Shown piece after piece: positions 34,601 through 46,758 of a stretch of 64,000 nucleotides of DNA. The stretch spans positions 35,686 through 99,685 of the forward strand of contig JAJKFJ010021091.1 of the NCBI GenBank assembly GCA_027382625.1, given 5' to 3'. Position 1 is the stretch's first letter; each line of letters begins with the position of its first letter. Both the position numbers and the translations under genes were made by a program. Origin of the DNA: Tetmemena sp. SeJ-2015 (lineage: Eukaryota; Ciliophora; Spirotrichea; Sporadotrichida; Oxytrichidae). The notes under the pieces are model-generated. The model had not been told where the DNA came from and made no database searches. It was given only the letters and a program-made list of their open reading frames with translations.

Positions 34601-35091
34601 AATAGAGAAAAGAAGGTATAAATTTATTTTCTCTTACTGAATTGCAAGCTTATCTTCTTAGAATGACAAAGCATCACTTTCATATCTAGTTATCATCTTC
34701 CAAAACTCATTTCTGCTCTAAAAATAGGCTATAACACTAAGGGCATTTATTTTACGTAATCATTGAGGAAAAGTATGGGTGAGAAGCTTTTGTTTATAAG
34801 CTATGCTTTCAAGCTATCTCTATCTAGCTGCTTGCTGACCACGTCAAGTCTCAGTTCTTCAACCAATTTCCTATATTATTCTACCTCTTGATCAAGTTGC
34901 TTAATTTTCTTTTCCTTTAGGTCTAAGTCTCCAAAGTATTTATCCTGCTGCTCTCTTTCTTTGTCATAGAGCAGCCGCACGAGCCGATCATTCTCTGCTT
35001 TTAAGAGCGTGTTATCTTCGATGAGTCTTGAATTCTCCTATTTGAGTACATAGTCCAGCTTTTCACTATCTGGGTGAAATAAATATGACAT
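31700..35091 (-). CDS. Coiled-coil plus armadillo-repeat protein
   Basis: ATG 35091 (MSYLFHPDSEKLDYVLKQEN) opens a long coiled coil (DRLVRLLYDKEREQQDKYFG, LKFSGLEKSYFHLEKDKKDS), then a basic S/N-rich linker, then about eight ARM/HEAT-like helical repeats: VKVLHCCFKLLRELGDLEDR, MNCIIYLAKTQENRQALANY, AAAVIISKMLGDKDLFGIHD, SSLVVKSLDCLKTLAFNEKL, EVLKHSMALLVVLISNADAR, IEIYVLQTLRLFFSNNNGKQ. Several GT..AG introns of 31-38 nt are seen (for example about 33425-33456 and 33325-33360). At least four frame changes are needed (near 34540, 33990, 33130 and 31960), and the stop is not certain. The architecture resembles ciliary ARM proteins such as ARMC9, which is only a guess. Confidence 0.6.
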
Positions 35092-35180
35092 CACATTCTT
35101 AATTGGAATAAGGTGAAGCTGCTAACTTCTTTTATCTAATTTATATTGTTAAGGAATTTGGAAGTTATTTACAAGCAGAT

Positions 35181-36109
35181 TCATAAGCTTAGATCGGCTG
35201 GTTATCACCATAGATTTATGTAAAGTAAAGTAAAGTAAAATTTGAAATAAATTGAATCAATTCAATTATATAACCGCAAATTTTACAGTGACTTAGTTAG
35301 AAATAATTCCGTTCTAAGCTTAGATCGGCTGGTTATACATAGATTTAGGAATTTCTTTGGTCTTCACTTGCATCATCATCTCCTCCTTCAACATTATGAG
35401 ATTTTAAGGGTTTGATCTAAACAGAGTATTTCTAAGAATTCGCAGCAGATTAGAGTCCTGAGTTGCCTGCTACACTTCCTTGTCCCCCTCTTGGAATTCC
35501 TGAGACTCCAGTCACTCGAGGAATTGGCTAGCTGTTCTAAGTCAAAGTTCGGTTATGATTGCTCATATCATTAACAGTTCCTCTCAAAGGCTGAGTATTT
35601 TGTGATTGTATAGCACCTGTCCTCGCAGATGCATTATTAAAGTTTTGGTTTGTAAGTCCACGCTACCTCTACATGATTGATAGACTATCTTTAGGTATTT
35701 CATCATTATTGAAGCTTTGTTCAAATTGGACACTCTAGTGTGATTTAGATCTCTTGAAGGGTTGTTTTTATAGTCTCTATATTGAGTGTCTGTCACAGAC
35801 ACCTCCTCATATTCTTCATCTTCTCCCCCTTCAGCTTCTTCTTAAATTGAATAAATGAAGACAAATGAATTAAAAATTTTCTTCATGCTCAGGAATCTAG
35901 CCTGGTTGCGTTTTCCTCATTTACTACTGCTGCTGTTACTAGCCAGGTCTCTAATTTTATTATTGACTAGAGAGTCCATCTAACTCAGACCTGTAGTTCG
36001 GATAGAGTACACTTTCGTTGTAAGTGAGATCCGAGGGTCCTTTCTAATGAACGCTAGCTGGCTACTGCTACTATCTCTGAATTGGTTGCGTCTTTGTCTT
36101 TTAATTCAT
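35181..36109 (-). CDS. Q-rich acidic low-complexity protein
   Basis: ATG 36109 (MNQKTKTQPIQRQQQQPASV), Q/N/S-rich, with an acidic patch (EHEEAEGGEDEEYEEVSVTD) and later RVTGVSGIPRGGQGSVAGNS. An IES with pointer GAAGAA lies near 35842-35880; removing it creates the acidic patch in frame. One frame change is needed near 35700. The stop depends on removal of a 131-bp segment bounded by a 22-nt direct repeat (35184-35205 and 35315-35336): only then does the frame reach TGA at 35181. No domain recognised; probably unstructured. Confidence 0.5.
35206..35336. other. Probable IES, 131 bp, bounded by a 22-nt direct repeat
   Basis: Identical 22-nt copies at 35184-35205 and 35315-35336, each followed on the + strand by a related TAGATTTA block. 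The interior is AT-rich with a (GTAAA)n run at about 35219-35238 and the short palindrome TTGAATCAATTCAA. It sits at the very 3' end of the Q-rich gene on the minus strand. Confidence 0.65.
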
Positions 36110-39100
36110 TTTGATTTTAATCTTTGAAATATCTCTTTCAAAAAATGCTCCTTCAAAAATTTGACTTCCCATTCAGATTATAATTTAAGATTGAGAGCAT
36201 GAAATAGTGAGTGGATTTGTGAGAAAAGGTTTTTAATAGGGATTAAGAGTAACTTGCAATAGTGAGAGAAGGGCACTTGATAATAATTATTCACTAAAAT
36301 TTTATAAAAGGCTAACTCTACCTTCATTAAGGAGCCTCCGCTATTTTACCCCAATCTGAATAATCTAAGCGGGAACTTAACTACACTTATTTTGATGGTG
36401 CAAGACTAATTCTAATAACTAACTTTTTTACACCTAGTTTGAAAACACACACACCAAAGGTGAAAGCAGCAGTCATTTAAGAAAGTGGGAGGTGCTTGAA
36501 GTCTGGCAGGATATTCAATATAAAACCACTTCAACACTCCAGCACGCAAAAAAATTAAAAATAAAAAGACATAATAAAAAATAGTCTTAAAAAAAGTGAT
36601 TTTTATAATGATTATATTTAATTTGTGATTTTAAAAATAGTGGACAGAACGAAGAGAAAGATAAAGAGGTACATTAAAATCTTATAGATGATAATCTAAA
36701 CCGTTTATTGTAAAGTAATTTTATCTTACGGTAGAAATTAAAAATTATATGGATGAAAAATAGCAATCAAGAGCAATTTGAATTATAAGAAAATTAAAAA
36801 AGATATTCATTCTCTACTTATTAAGTTTTCTTTTCCCAAGAGTGTTCTTTTTTATTTCCCCAAAAACAATTTTGGTTAAAAATTAAAATGGCTTAATTAT
36901 GTCACTAACTATTTTACAACTAATGAATAAATGGGTTTGAAAATCATAATTGCTTATAATCCTAATTTTCTATATAACTAGTAATTGAGATTAATAGTTT
37001 GAAGCTTTCCATATTGACTATCGTAATTTTTGAAGTGTTCACTAGGGTGGAATATGTGCTCGACTGTTGTTATTTTTTTCAACGAGCTCAAATAATCCTT
37101 TTCTTTTTAATTAGTGGTATAAATGCTTGTTCCTTAATAAATCAAAGTTTAAAATTATAGCTGCCAATAAATTTAAATATGATAATTGATTAATTAATAA
37201 AGTGAAATTTGTAACTTTTTGAATGCTGAAATTGCTGATTTATCCTCTAATCAAAACCTGACAGTGTGAATTATGGATAGTGCTCACAACAATCTAAATT
37301 CAAGCATGAGCTACAATCTCTATTTGTGTTTCTTATAATTCTGAACTAAAATTATTAAAATCTAAGAAGATCCACTTTTTATACAGCTGCTCCTTCTTAT
37401 TTCAATATTATTTTAAATTCAGTTTAATTTGTTAATAAATTCGTAGCTATAATAGGGCACTACTATATAGTAAACTGAGATATTGATGAGCCACGCTCTG
37501 CTCAAAATTTTGATTTTCACGATATCCACCACTTAACTAATTAAGACTCCCCTCAAATTAATTGCACCTAAAATTCAACCTTGCTAGCGATCAACAACAC
37601 TCATCAAACTTCAAAGGCGTAGACGTGGAATGAAATAGGTTACTTGGCTTGTTAAATGAGGAGGAGTTATGGGGATCTAGGTTATGTGAGCTATTATTTA
37701 AAAAATTAGTGGACTATGGTTTTACTGACAGAGCGATTATTTTGATATGCAGTAGGGTGAGATCAACTTTTTTAATTAGAAAATAGTTTCTCACCGGTTG
37801 CCAATAAAAATGAATAAGCTTAAAATTCACTATTTGAAAATTCTCGCCCCACCAGACCAAATTAACAAGCATCAATTCATTTTTAAATATAATAATTTTT
37901 TGATGAAGGTAAATATATTCTTCAATTGTAAAGAATTATTTTCCTATTTAATAAACTATTTATTGTTTATTTTAAACTGTAATTAATTCAAAGAGGAACG
38001 TGTGAATGATTAAGGAAGAGAGCTGGAAGTATCATAGGTATCAAAGAGCATTTGGTTACCTACTATATAAAAAATGAGGGGATTAATTTAAAACTTTTTT
38101 ATATTTAAAATTCTATGAACTTTTTATTATATGTTTTAGTTAGTGTTAAGAATTGCTAAATATATTTTTTTGCACATAATATTTTATGGACAAAACATAT
38201 AATTGTCTTAAGTTATGATAGTTTCTATCAAGCAAGAATTATTATTGCTAAATTGACCTTGATATAAGATGCTAATATATACCTTTGAAGAAATTAAGAT
38301 AATAATAGACTTGCCAATTAGTAATTTTTTAAAGATATGGAGATACTTTTATTTACTGATTATATATTAAATTAATTAATTACAAAAAATTAATTAAGGA
38401 TTAAGTTATTTTATATGGCAATTGGCTATTTATGTAGGCACTAATTTATCTTTTTTTTTTAAATAAAAATATTTATTAAACTTCCCAATATCTATTATCT
38501 TCCTATATCTAATACTGACTCAAGATTTTAATTTTAATTTAATTTTTTGCTTATTTACCCCAGAAAATTAGTTTATAGTTGAGTGAAAAAAAGTTGGGAC
38601 TATTTGACAACAGCAAAAATAATAATTTCGCATTCCATTCCACTCCTATCTGCTAAAGCACCTCAGAACAGGGAGTAATCTAAATCGGCCAAGATATTAT
38701 TACCAATATATATCTATTAGAAATAAGATGAAGGCTTTTTATAGAATACAATTCAAAAAGAGTAAAGTAAGTGCGCGCAAGATGAAGGTAAATTCATTTT
38801 TAAAGTAGGATTCTCAAATCTTTGAGACAATTTAGATCAAGCAGGCCAAGCCTACCAGTTGTAAAAAAGATATTGCAAAATATTATTTTTAATTCAAATT
38901 TCTTAATAATAATGGAAAGAAAACCATTTCAAGATAATGCATAATTAAAAATACAAAGTTTATAAAGCAAAATAGTTTTTTAAGATTGATATTTTCTGCA
39001 TACTTTTTTAGTTTAATTAGATTTCCCACATTATTGAAGTTTGGTTTAATGAGAAATACTTAATTTGCGAGGTTAGATAATTATTTAAGCTATCGCTAGA

Positions 39101-39832
39101 ATTTATTTAAAGAGGACTGAAATATTTGTGGCAAAGGTAAAACATAGAGAAAATTTATATTAAAGAGATTTAAAGTTTCGATTTGAATTATTTTTCCATT
39201 AATTTGATTTGATCTAGCTTATTAAGAATTTTGATAGTTGACAGAATTGCAAAATAATTATTTAGATCAAATGATTGTGAAGATCTTTTTCCAATATTTC
39301 TAAATTAAAAATAAATGGGATTCATAATTCTAGTTTTTCAAAAAGAGTAAAATATTATAATTTTAATTTTTTAGAGGAAGAATTGAAAACTCACTTTGAA
39401 AAATAAGTTTTTATTGGAAAAAATAATTCCCATATAGAATTTAGTAATAAAAATTAAAAAAATAAATATAAACTTATCTCTCATTTAATTTTACGATATT
39501 TAATATGGTACTTTAATTTCTTAAGCATTAAGAGCTTTGATATAGAAAAGAATACAAAAGGAAAATTTGAAAATGATCACTCTTCTTCTCAAAATATATC
39601 CCCGAAATTAAATGATGCTGATTTGTCTAAAAAAGTTTAAATTTTTATTCATTAATTCTCATTTTTATTTGTATGATTCTCACTATAATAAGTTAATATG
39701 AGTGAAATATATTAAAAGAGAGGCTAGTGTGAGTTAAGGCTTATAGGCTCAATTAAATTTTATAAGGTATGGGTTGATAATATAGGTTTGGAACAGTATA
39801 CGTGAGAAATTTACGTTTCGCAAATCAGGCAA
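36110..39832. other. AT-rich gene desert, 3.7 kb
   Basis: No frame with protein character on either strand; many poly(A)/poly(T) runs and TTAATTAA-type words. A GC-richer patch at about 38625-38700 (ATTCCACTCCTATCTGC...) stands out but reads into nothing recognisable. No telomere-like repeats, transposase frame or tRNA found. Likely germline-limited spacer. Confidence 0.55.
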
Positions 39833-41767
39833 TCAAAATATCATTTCATTTTACTATTAAGGCAAAAATAATCTACTGAATAGTCTTATGAATAAAACGC
39901 AAATTGAAAATAAGAACATAGATTTAAGATAAGTCTTAGCCGAATCCTTCGCGCACTCGTAGGGCTTGAAGTCGAAGAAATTTCTTAATGTACTGAGTTC
40001 CTCCTGCTCAAATTCGCAGCTAGGTTTGCTCATAGTATACTAAGCGGGAGCTCTAGGTAGGGTCATAGCACCTACCCCCTGAGATCTCCCACCATTCTTA
40101 AACTATGCGAATCCAGACTTATCAATAAAATCAACTTACACTCTATAAATTCCATACTGTTAGCTATCCCAAAAATAAGCTTCTTTAAAGCTCGAATTTA
40201 ATTACTTATTCCAGGTATATTGAGAGGGTGAGTTATAATGGTTGGTTTCATAGATTAATAGGAGGGATTTGAGGTTAGTTGAATCTGTAGGTTTTAAGTT
40301 TGCTATTGGGAGTTAAGCAACACCATTTTGCTACCAGATAGGATCTACTGTCCAAGAACTTAATGATTTTGGGTTATTAATTAGCTTATGGGAAGGCCTG
40401 AGTTCAAATAGTTTGGTACTATGGGCTTCTAACTCGCGTAAATTTAGCTAATGTTGGTGTTTGAAGGGAACAGCGCGTTATTCTATCCCTGAACTAGGTT
40501 ATTTCTACCGCCGAGTGCTTGCGGGAAGACTACCTTCTGAGTTTGACTTCCTGATGATGCCTAAGTGGTGTGCTATTGAGGCAAGTTGTTTGTCATTAAA
40601 CTTTGAGATTAAGCAAAAATGTAGTTTAAAAGGAAATGAGAGAGTGCATAATAATGAGAAGAGGACAGATGTTTATAAGCTGGGCTCGTTATTCCGACGG
40701 ACTTAAAGCTGGAGAAGAGGCTACTACTTTATGCTTATTTAGAGGAGGAGGTCCCAGCTGAGTGCTACTGCTGAATATTCAATCCAGTGGATAGGACTTG
40801 CTTGCTTCGAATTTGCGCATCCTCTTACGCTTCTTCACACTCAGAATCTGTCTCTAAACACTCATCTAAAAAAGAAGAAATATGAGGTAGTTCTTGGCTG
40901 TCAGAGAATTAAATTGAGGAGCCTTCGAACTCCATATTATTTAATTTCTTATTTGGATATGCCAATTATGGCTCGCTATCAAAGATAGATCAGCATTAAA
41001 GATAATGAGAATGTTTTAAGATGGACGAGGAGCCCCCCTAATTATAAACAAGCGGAACTTGCGAAAGAGTGAGACATGATCCTGAGCACTGGCCGCCATA
41101 AGAACTGGGTGATCTTTTGCAACAGCACTCTTACATTTGTAGATTCTATCTTATTCATTCACAAATTCATTTATAATGAAGTAAGATAGCCTTAACCTTG
41201 GTTAGAAATAAATTGCTGCCCTTGCTGAGTGACTTGATGCTGGCTTTAGCACCCCTCCTCTAAGTACTGATTGCCCAGAATTTATCCATTACTAGAGAAT
41301 GAAAGGATTTCTTGCTTGTCAATTTTGTCAATTCGGCCTGTGCGGCGAAAGAGTTGCAGAATAGTCTTGGCAGTGGAATAATTCATGTTGAGTTTAATTG
41401 CCGCCTCCTTTATTGAAAAGTTTTTATCCTTCACTAAAAAGAGAAGCATCCTCCTCACGTTGGAGTTGATTATTTGTCAACATAAAATTCCCTTTTAAAG
41501 GTTATTAATGAAGAATCGAAAGTTGATTGAGTGATAGGGTTTTCTCTTCTTCCTAATTTTGCCGGGTCCTATATAGTAACTTAGCTTGGATATTGATAAA
41601 GTACTTTTCCTGAGGTCGCAATGGAGAGCGCCAATATTCAGCGACTTGGAGAACTGTTATTGGTTTGAAAGGTATGTCATTTGTTGTGTAGAGGCTGCGG
41701 ATTAGGCGAGCAGTGAGAGTTGGCCGGCTGAGTTAGTCCTCAGACCAGCTGCTATTTCGTATTCCAT
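39833..41767 (-). CDS. Helix-turn-helix protein with long Q/S/N-rich tail
   Basis: ATG 41767 (MEYEIAAGLRTNSAGQLSLL). A short HTH domain follows: VRRMLLFLVKDKNFSIKEAA, IKLNMNYSTAKTILQLFRRT. The KEAAxxLNxNYSTAKTIL pattern is one I associate with ciliate homeodomain-like HTH proteins. A 36-bp IES (41469-41504, GTT pointer) lies just before it. After the HTH comes about 400 residues of Q/S/T/N-rich sequence (NNLPQQHTTQASSGSQTQKV, LVQGQNNALFPSNTNISQIY) and a C-terminal block SCEFEQEELSTLRNFFDFKP. Introns near 40175 and 40130 are inferred; one or two frame changes are needed near 41000-41180. A transcription-factor-like role is an inference. Confidence 0.55.
41469..41504. other. IES, 36 bp, pointer GTT
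   Basis: GTT at 41466-41468 and 41502-41504. Removal joins INFRFFINN to SNVRRMLLFLVKD on the minus strand; retained, it introduces TGA. Confidence 0.6.
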
Positions 41768-43708
41768 AGGGTTAATCTGAATTATTTACTAATAATTATA
41801 ACTTCAATAATATTCATGATGATCAATATACAATTCCATTGATTATAAGGATGTATATCTATTTTTTAATAACTTTTAAACCTTAGATACGTATTTATAT
41901 TAGTGGCGAGCTAGTAACATTAAGTCACACCCAAAACTAATATCCTCTTTAACTCTCTCAATGCAATAATTATTATTAATCAGACCCTATCTTTATAATT
42001 ATAAGATACAGTGTATATCTTTATAAAGGATAATTTTTTTGATATCGTGAAGCTCCTAACACCAAGAGTTATATTTAGATTCTCTTTCAAACCCGAGTTC
42101 TTAGTACCCAGCATATTTCTAATCTCTGGTTCTCATATTTAAGACTTAAAAGTCTTGAGAGGGCTATTTTTAAGGAAAGCTATTTGCTCGTGGATTATGG
42201 GTAGAGCTTATATTTCTTTTTTATAGTTGCTGTTACAAGACTAAAGACTAATACTTTATCACACACAAGAAATCTCAATTGAAAACAAAAAACTTCGTTG
42301 CATTTTATTCTAGCAATAATTTTCTTCTTAAAAAATATTACTGAGCTAAGAGTGTGTGAGATAATTTATTAAATCTAAAGTTTACACGTCATCTGAGTAG
42401 CACTACAACGAAGAATCCTTTTCTGGGTTTGGCTCTTAAAACCTTATAACGCTCCTTATCTAATTTTAGAGTCTCTCACAGTCGTAAAATTAGAATCGAT
42501 AATGATCCTAGTCATTTTCATCTTGAAGAATGTTACAATACAATTTAAGCAATATAAATTCACTGTCTCTATCGAAACCATCTTCTACTTCGCTACATTA
42601 AGTGAAAAACGAGTTAGTGAAAAATTCTTTACAGCTAGGGTTATTAATTTGAGAGTTCAGAATTTATCAAACATCAATCGTACAGAACATGAGTAAATGG
42701 GAAAGATCAATTATTTTTGGGGAGCCCTTATCAAGCTAACTGGTGAAAACTTAACCAAGTTTAATCAGTGAGGGAGAGAGAGAGGAGCAGCGACTACCAA
42801 CTTTTTTACATTTTCACAAGTAAAGGGAGAGAATGGCTATAAAATTATTGTACATTTCTTGCAAATAAGTCCCTCATCTTAAATTCAAGTTACTACCTCT
42901 ACTCTTCCTGCTCCTCCTCATTATTCAATTTGAAACAGTAGAGAAATTAATTTTAAGACTGAGGTTGCAACTAATAATCAAGAATATAACTAACTCTCGT
43001 ACTATAGTAATGATAATGATCAACTCATTTAATAATTTAAGTAGTGGGAATTTGAAATAAGTCTAATATGGCTAAAATTTAAACTAAATGCTAAAAAAAA
43101 GAATTAGGCTAAAATAATAAATGAAGAATTACGAATTGTTTGTCGATTAACTGTGTAGAAGGAAGAAAAAGATGGAGCTTTTTCGATAGCTAATTTTAAT
43201 ATGAATTTGTTCTACTACTACTAATTTGGATAAGAGTAAGAGCTTTAGATGAAACAAACTTAGAATTGGAAAATAAGAAAAGTTAAAAATATTTGCAAGA
43301 GGTTACTCTTTCAAAAAACCTCATCCGAAGAAAAAGAAGCTAAAAGAATGAAAGTTGGTCAGAATTCAATGATATCGGATGGGAATAATTCCAGACAAAA
43401 AATAACACTTTAACTGCCACACATTTTAATAATTTGATTTATTTGATAATTCCAATCTCTTTTTCATTAAATTCTGAGCTATAGTATAACAAACTATAAA
43501 AATAAGTTACTTTTATGAGAGTAGAATATTTGGTCCTGCCAAATCCTCTGACGAACATATAAAACAAATGATGTAATCAGTGGCATTACTTAGCGTGGAT
43601 TTAATTTTCTCACTTTAATTTCTTATACCTCTCTCTCTCATTGGAAATTGAATTAACTTATAAATTTAAGATCTACTTGTATAATTTGAAAATTATTATT
43701 ATCATTGC
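41768..43708. other. AT-rich intergenic region with one doubtful open frame
   Basis: No recognised gene. A plus-strand frame without TGA runs from about 42945 to 43437 (segments such as EVATNNQEYNQLSYYSNDND and KRMKVGQNSMISDGNNSRQK), with no ATG near its beginning. An overlapping frame is open as well, so in this AT-rich context it may be chance. The rest is AT-rich spacer. Confidence 0.35.
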
Positions 43709-46651
43709 TCATTTGCTAATATACTCGTACTTGAACTTAAGTTTCTTCATGCCATTCCTAATTTCAAAAGCCTCTCTGTATATCTTAAGTAAAGCTATAA
43801 AGGGTATTTGTACTAGCATGCATAGCAGATATGCAAAAATGAAAGCTAAAAAGAAACAGCCACAGAAAATGTAAAGCATGTTCAGGTAGCCTTGTTGAAT
43901 GAGGCTGTGAGTTTGGAATATGTAGGCGAGCACCATGGGTGGATACCACAAGTAAATGGCAAATGAGAGGTGAGAGAGGATTACTAGGCCCTTCATACTT
44001 AAGATGCGTCTGAGCAATCTGAACTTTCCCAAAAGCATAGGCAGCAGAACGAATCCAAACCCTAAGATGCTTACTGGCCCTCTAATCAGTCCAAAGATTA
44101 TCTAGCCGGCAAGACTCCAAGCTTAAGGCGTTCCTCGATTGATAACATAATCATAAGTGCAAAAGTGGTTCACCCCAGTCCAGAGAGCAAGTCCCAAACA
44201 GTTCATTGTGAAGCGCAGGATGAATTTCTTTTTAAAATAGGTGAGGATCGTATTCCAGATACTGTTCTCGTATTTACCTCCTTGGTCCAAGCGCTGGATT
44301 AAGTCAACATAGCGCTTAAAAAAGATCCCTAGAGAGCACCCAAGCCCGATAGTGATATTGTAAAAGTAGAAAGGTTTAGTGAAAACCTAATCCCAGTATT
44401 CAGAATCAAAAATGTAGAAAGTAATTAAATGATCATAGATTTATTAAATAGGACTTATGCCAGTTTCATTGAGGCCAATTAGAGCTCCTTAGATGATAAA
44501 TGTACCCACACAGAAAAGAATGAAGTGGATTGGAAGGCAAAGAAATTTGTTCTTAAAGACAAGGTAAATGAAAATCGGAACCAGGATAGAGAGTTGTAGG
44601 TAGAGCGAGACGAACCAAGACCAAGGAAGGCAGATATCATCTTGACCTCCGAACTTTGGATAGAAGTTATTGAAAAAGAGATAAGTAGAGGTCAGGCTTA
44701 ATCCGTTTTAGCAAGGACTGAGTACATTATTGAAGAAGTGCTATAAAGGAGATCTATTGAAATATTTTCATAAAATTGATTACAAAACTCAAAGAAAAAT
44801 TTGAGTTAAAATAAAAAGTATCTCTACTATAAATGATGATCCCTTTAATTTATAAAAATTTTTACTCTTTCAATTAAGAATAGAATGGAAGCATGATAAT
44901 CAAAAATTAATTTAATTTTTTTTTATTTTAGTAATTCTTAGAATTATTAAATTCTCTAATTTGGATAGATAGTTTTTATTAGATCTATTGAAGATGGGCA
45001 AGCCATAAACTTGAAGAGTTATTGTTATATAGTAAATTGGGGCTATTTTGAGAAAGCGTTTTAGAGTGTATAGTATGACTCTCTTCAGATTGGGCAATCC
45101 TTTTGCATAAGTAAGAAAAGCTAGTGCTTGCTGAAATCCTGTCAGGAAAAAGGATTCCTTAAATGGAGTTGATAATATTATAATAATTTTAGCTTAAAGG
45201 ATATTTCAATAGCAGTCTGAGTTGCTCCGCTTATGAATACTTGGAAGAATAGAGATTCCTCAGACCTTTTGTTAAACTCACTCTTGCTCTCTACCACCCC
45301 ATACTTGATTCATTAAAATTCTAATTCCATCTTTAGCTACGTTTAAATATATTCTTGACTAGACTGAAAGTGTAGGCATAGCATATCACTAGCAAGTTGA
45401 ATGCTTTAATTCCGTCCAGCACATCTATGTTGTCCATTATTCTCTATGTCTTTGAAGTAGCCATCTTATATTCAGAAGCCTTTCTCCTTCTGTTTAGGAT
45501 GAACAGATTATTCCTTATGAAGGAAAATGCAAGGAAAAAATAGGTCCAGTATTCTTAATAATTCAAAATACATTATAAGCGTATATTTTCTTTAGAGAGA
45601 AGCAATTTCTTATTCCATGTGGACACCTTACTAAGTACAGTTGCTTATTTTTTTATTTAATATGAGTTGAGTCGAGATGGGTGTCCTTGAAGACTATGTC
45701 TTAGCGATTTCCCAGTTGAGTTACTTCTATCAAAGTCCCAAGGCAACAAATGCTAAATACCACTATCAGAATTCCATACATAACGAATAATTATTATAAA
45801 GTAGTGCTTTAAATTAAATAGAGCAGGGTTCACTTCAGATTCCTTTTGGTCAGCTATCTAAGTAGGATAGTCGTAGCTTATTGTAACATTTCCAAGTATA
45901 TACCCCCCACGGGTAGCGATGTTATTATAATATGGAGTTAGAGTACTAATTTCAGCTTGCGTGCAACTGAGAGGAAGGCAAACTCCAATGAGAGAACCGT
46001 AGTCGAAGTATTTTCCCTCACCAGCGCCATAGAAAAAATGCCTTATAAACCCTCACTCTCAAAATTAATATTATAAACATGCTTTTAAATGGATACAAAA
46101 GTTTAGAATGATTTCCTTGCACTTTGACCAGCACATATTGCATTTCAGTGGAAGAGGAGAAGTATTTCTCACAAGCATACATATCGCCGAATTAATTAAG
46201 TGAAGTCCCACTAACCTCTGAAAATTAACTAGCCCGAATCATGAACAGGCCTCGTTTAAGAGTTTGCAAATAAGAACTGCACTCAGTTAGATTAGCAGAA
46301 TCATCATCTTCCATTAGTTTAGATATTCCAAAGCTATTTTTCAGACTAATTGCCTATCTATTTTTGTCTTCTTTAATTCTTAACTTCTATGAGATTTCTT
46401 CAGGCTCGTATTTATTCTTCAAATACTCATAGAGATATCTCATGTCTTATTCTTCTTCTTAGTTTTATTCAAGGTTGAATTTAAATCCTTCTACAGAATT
46501 TATCTCTTTCTTCATGTCTCTTGTATTTTTGATATTTTAGCTTCAGATTTGCTTATTCTTAGGACGGCTATAATTATTTCTAGCCTCTTATTTGAAGAAT
46601 AGAAATCTAGAGTATTAGAGCAATTGCGATGACGTTAACAATTTTTGCCAT
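43709..46651 (-). CDS. NRF-6-like membrane acyltransferase (acyltransferase-3 family)
   Basis: Multi-pass membrane protein of the nose-resistant-to-fluoxetine/acyltransferase-3 group. ATG 46651 starts MAKIVNVIAIALILQISILQ, a signal peptide. A soluble extracellular region follows. The acyltransferase part begins near DNIDVLDGIKAFNLLVICYA, then FLTGFQQALAFLTYAKGLPN, KRFLKIAPIYYITITLQVYG, GGQDDICLPWSWFVSLYLQL, GPVSILGFGFVLLPMLLGKF and GLVILSHLSFAIYLWYPPMV, ending FKYEYISK before TGA 43709. IESs: 44762-44992 (12-nt pointer) and about 45159-45192 (pointer CTTAAA). A frame change is suspected near 45280 and the N-terminal half was not fully resolved. Substrate unknown. Confidence 0.78.
44762..44992. 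other. IES, 231 bp, 12-nt pointer
   Basis: AGATCTATTGAA occurs at 44750-44761 and 44981-44992. Removal joins TLQVYGLPIFNRS to PLQHFFNNVLSPC on the minus strand in frame. The interior is very AT-rich, with poly(T) at 44919-44927. Confidence 0.85.
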
Positions 46652-46758
46652 TAAAGTGACTTTTTATTAATAATTTATCTATTAGAATAAAATAATATCC
46701 AATTCTTTATTTCAATTGTAAATGTTAATAAAATTAATAGATATCTATTTTAAATCCA

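Noticed and set aside
35219..35240. (GTAAA)n microsatellite as a functional element
   Set aside because: Only about four units within an AT-rich eliminated segment; no reason to give it a function.
42945..43437. Gene on the plus strand from a 165-codon TGA-free frame
   Set aside because: No ATG, another frame is open over the same span, and TGA is rare by chance in such AT-rich DNA. Kept only as a doubtful frame.
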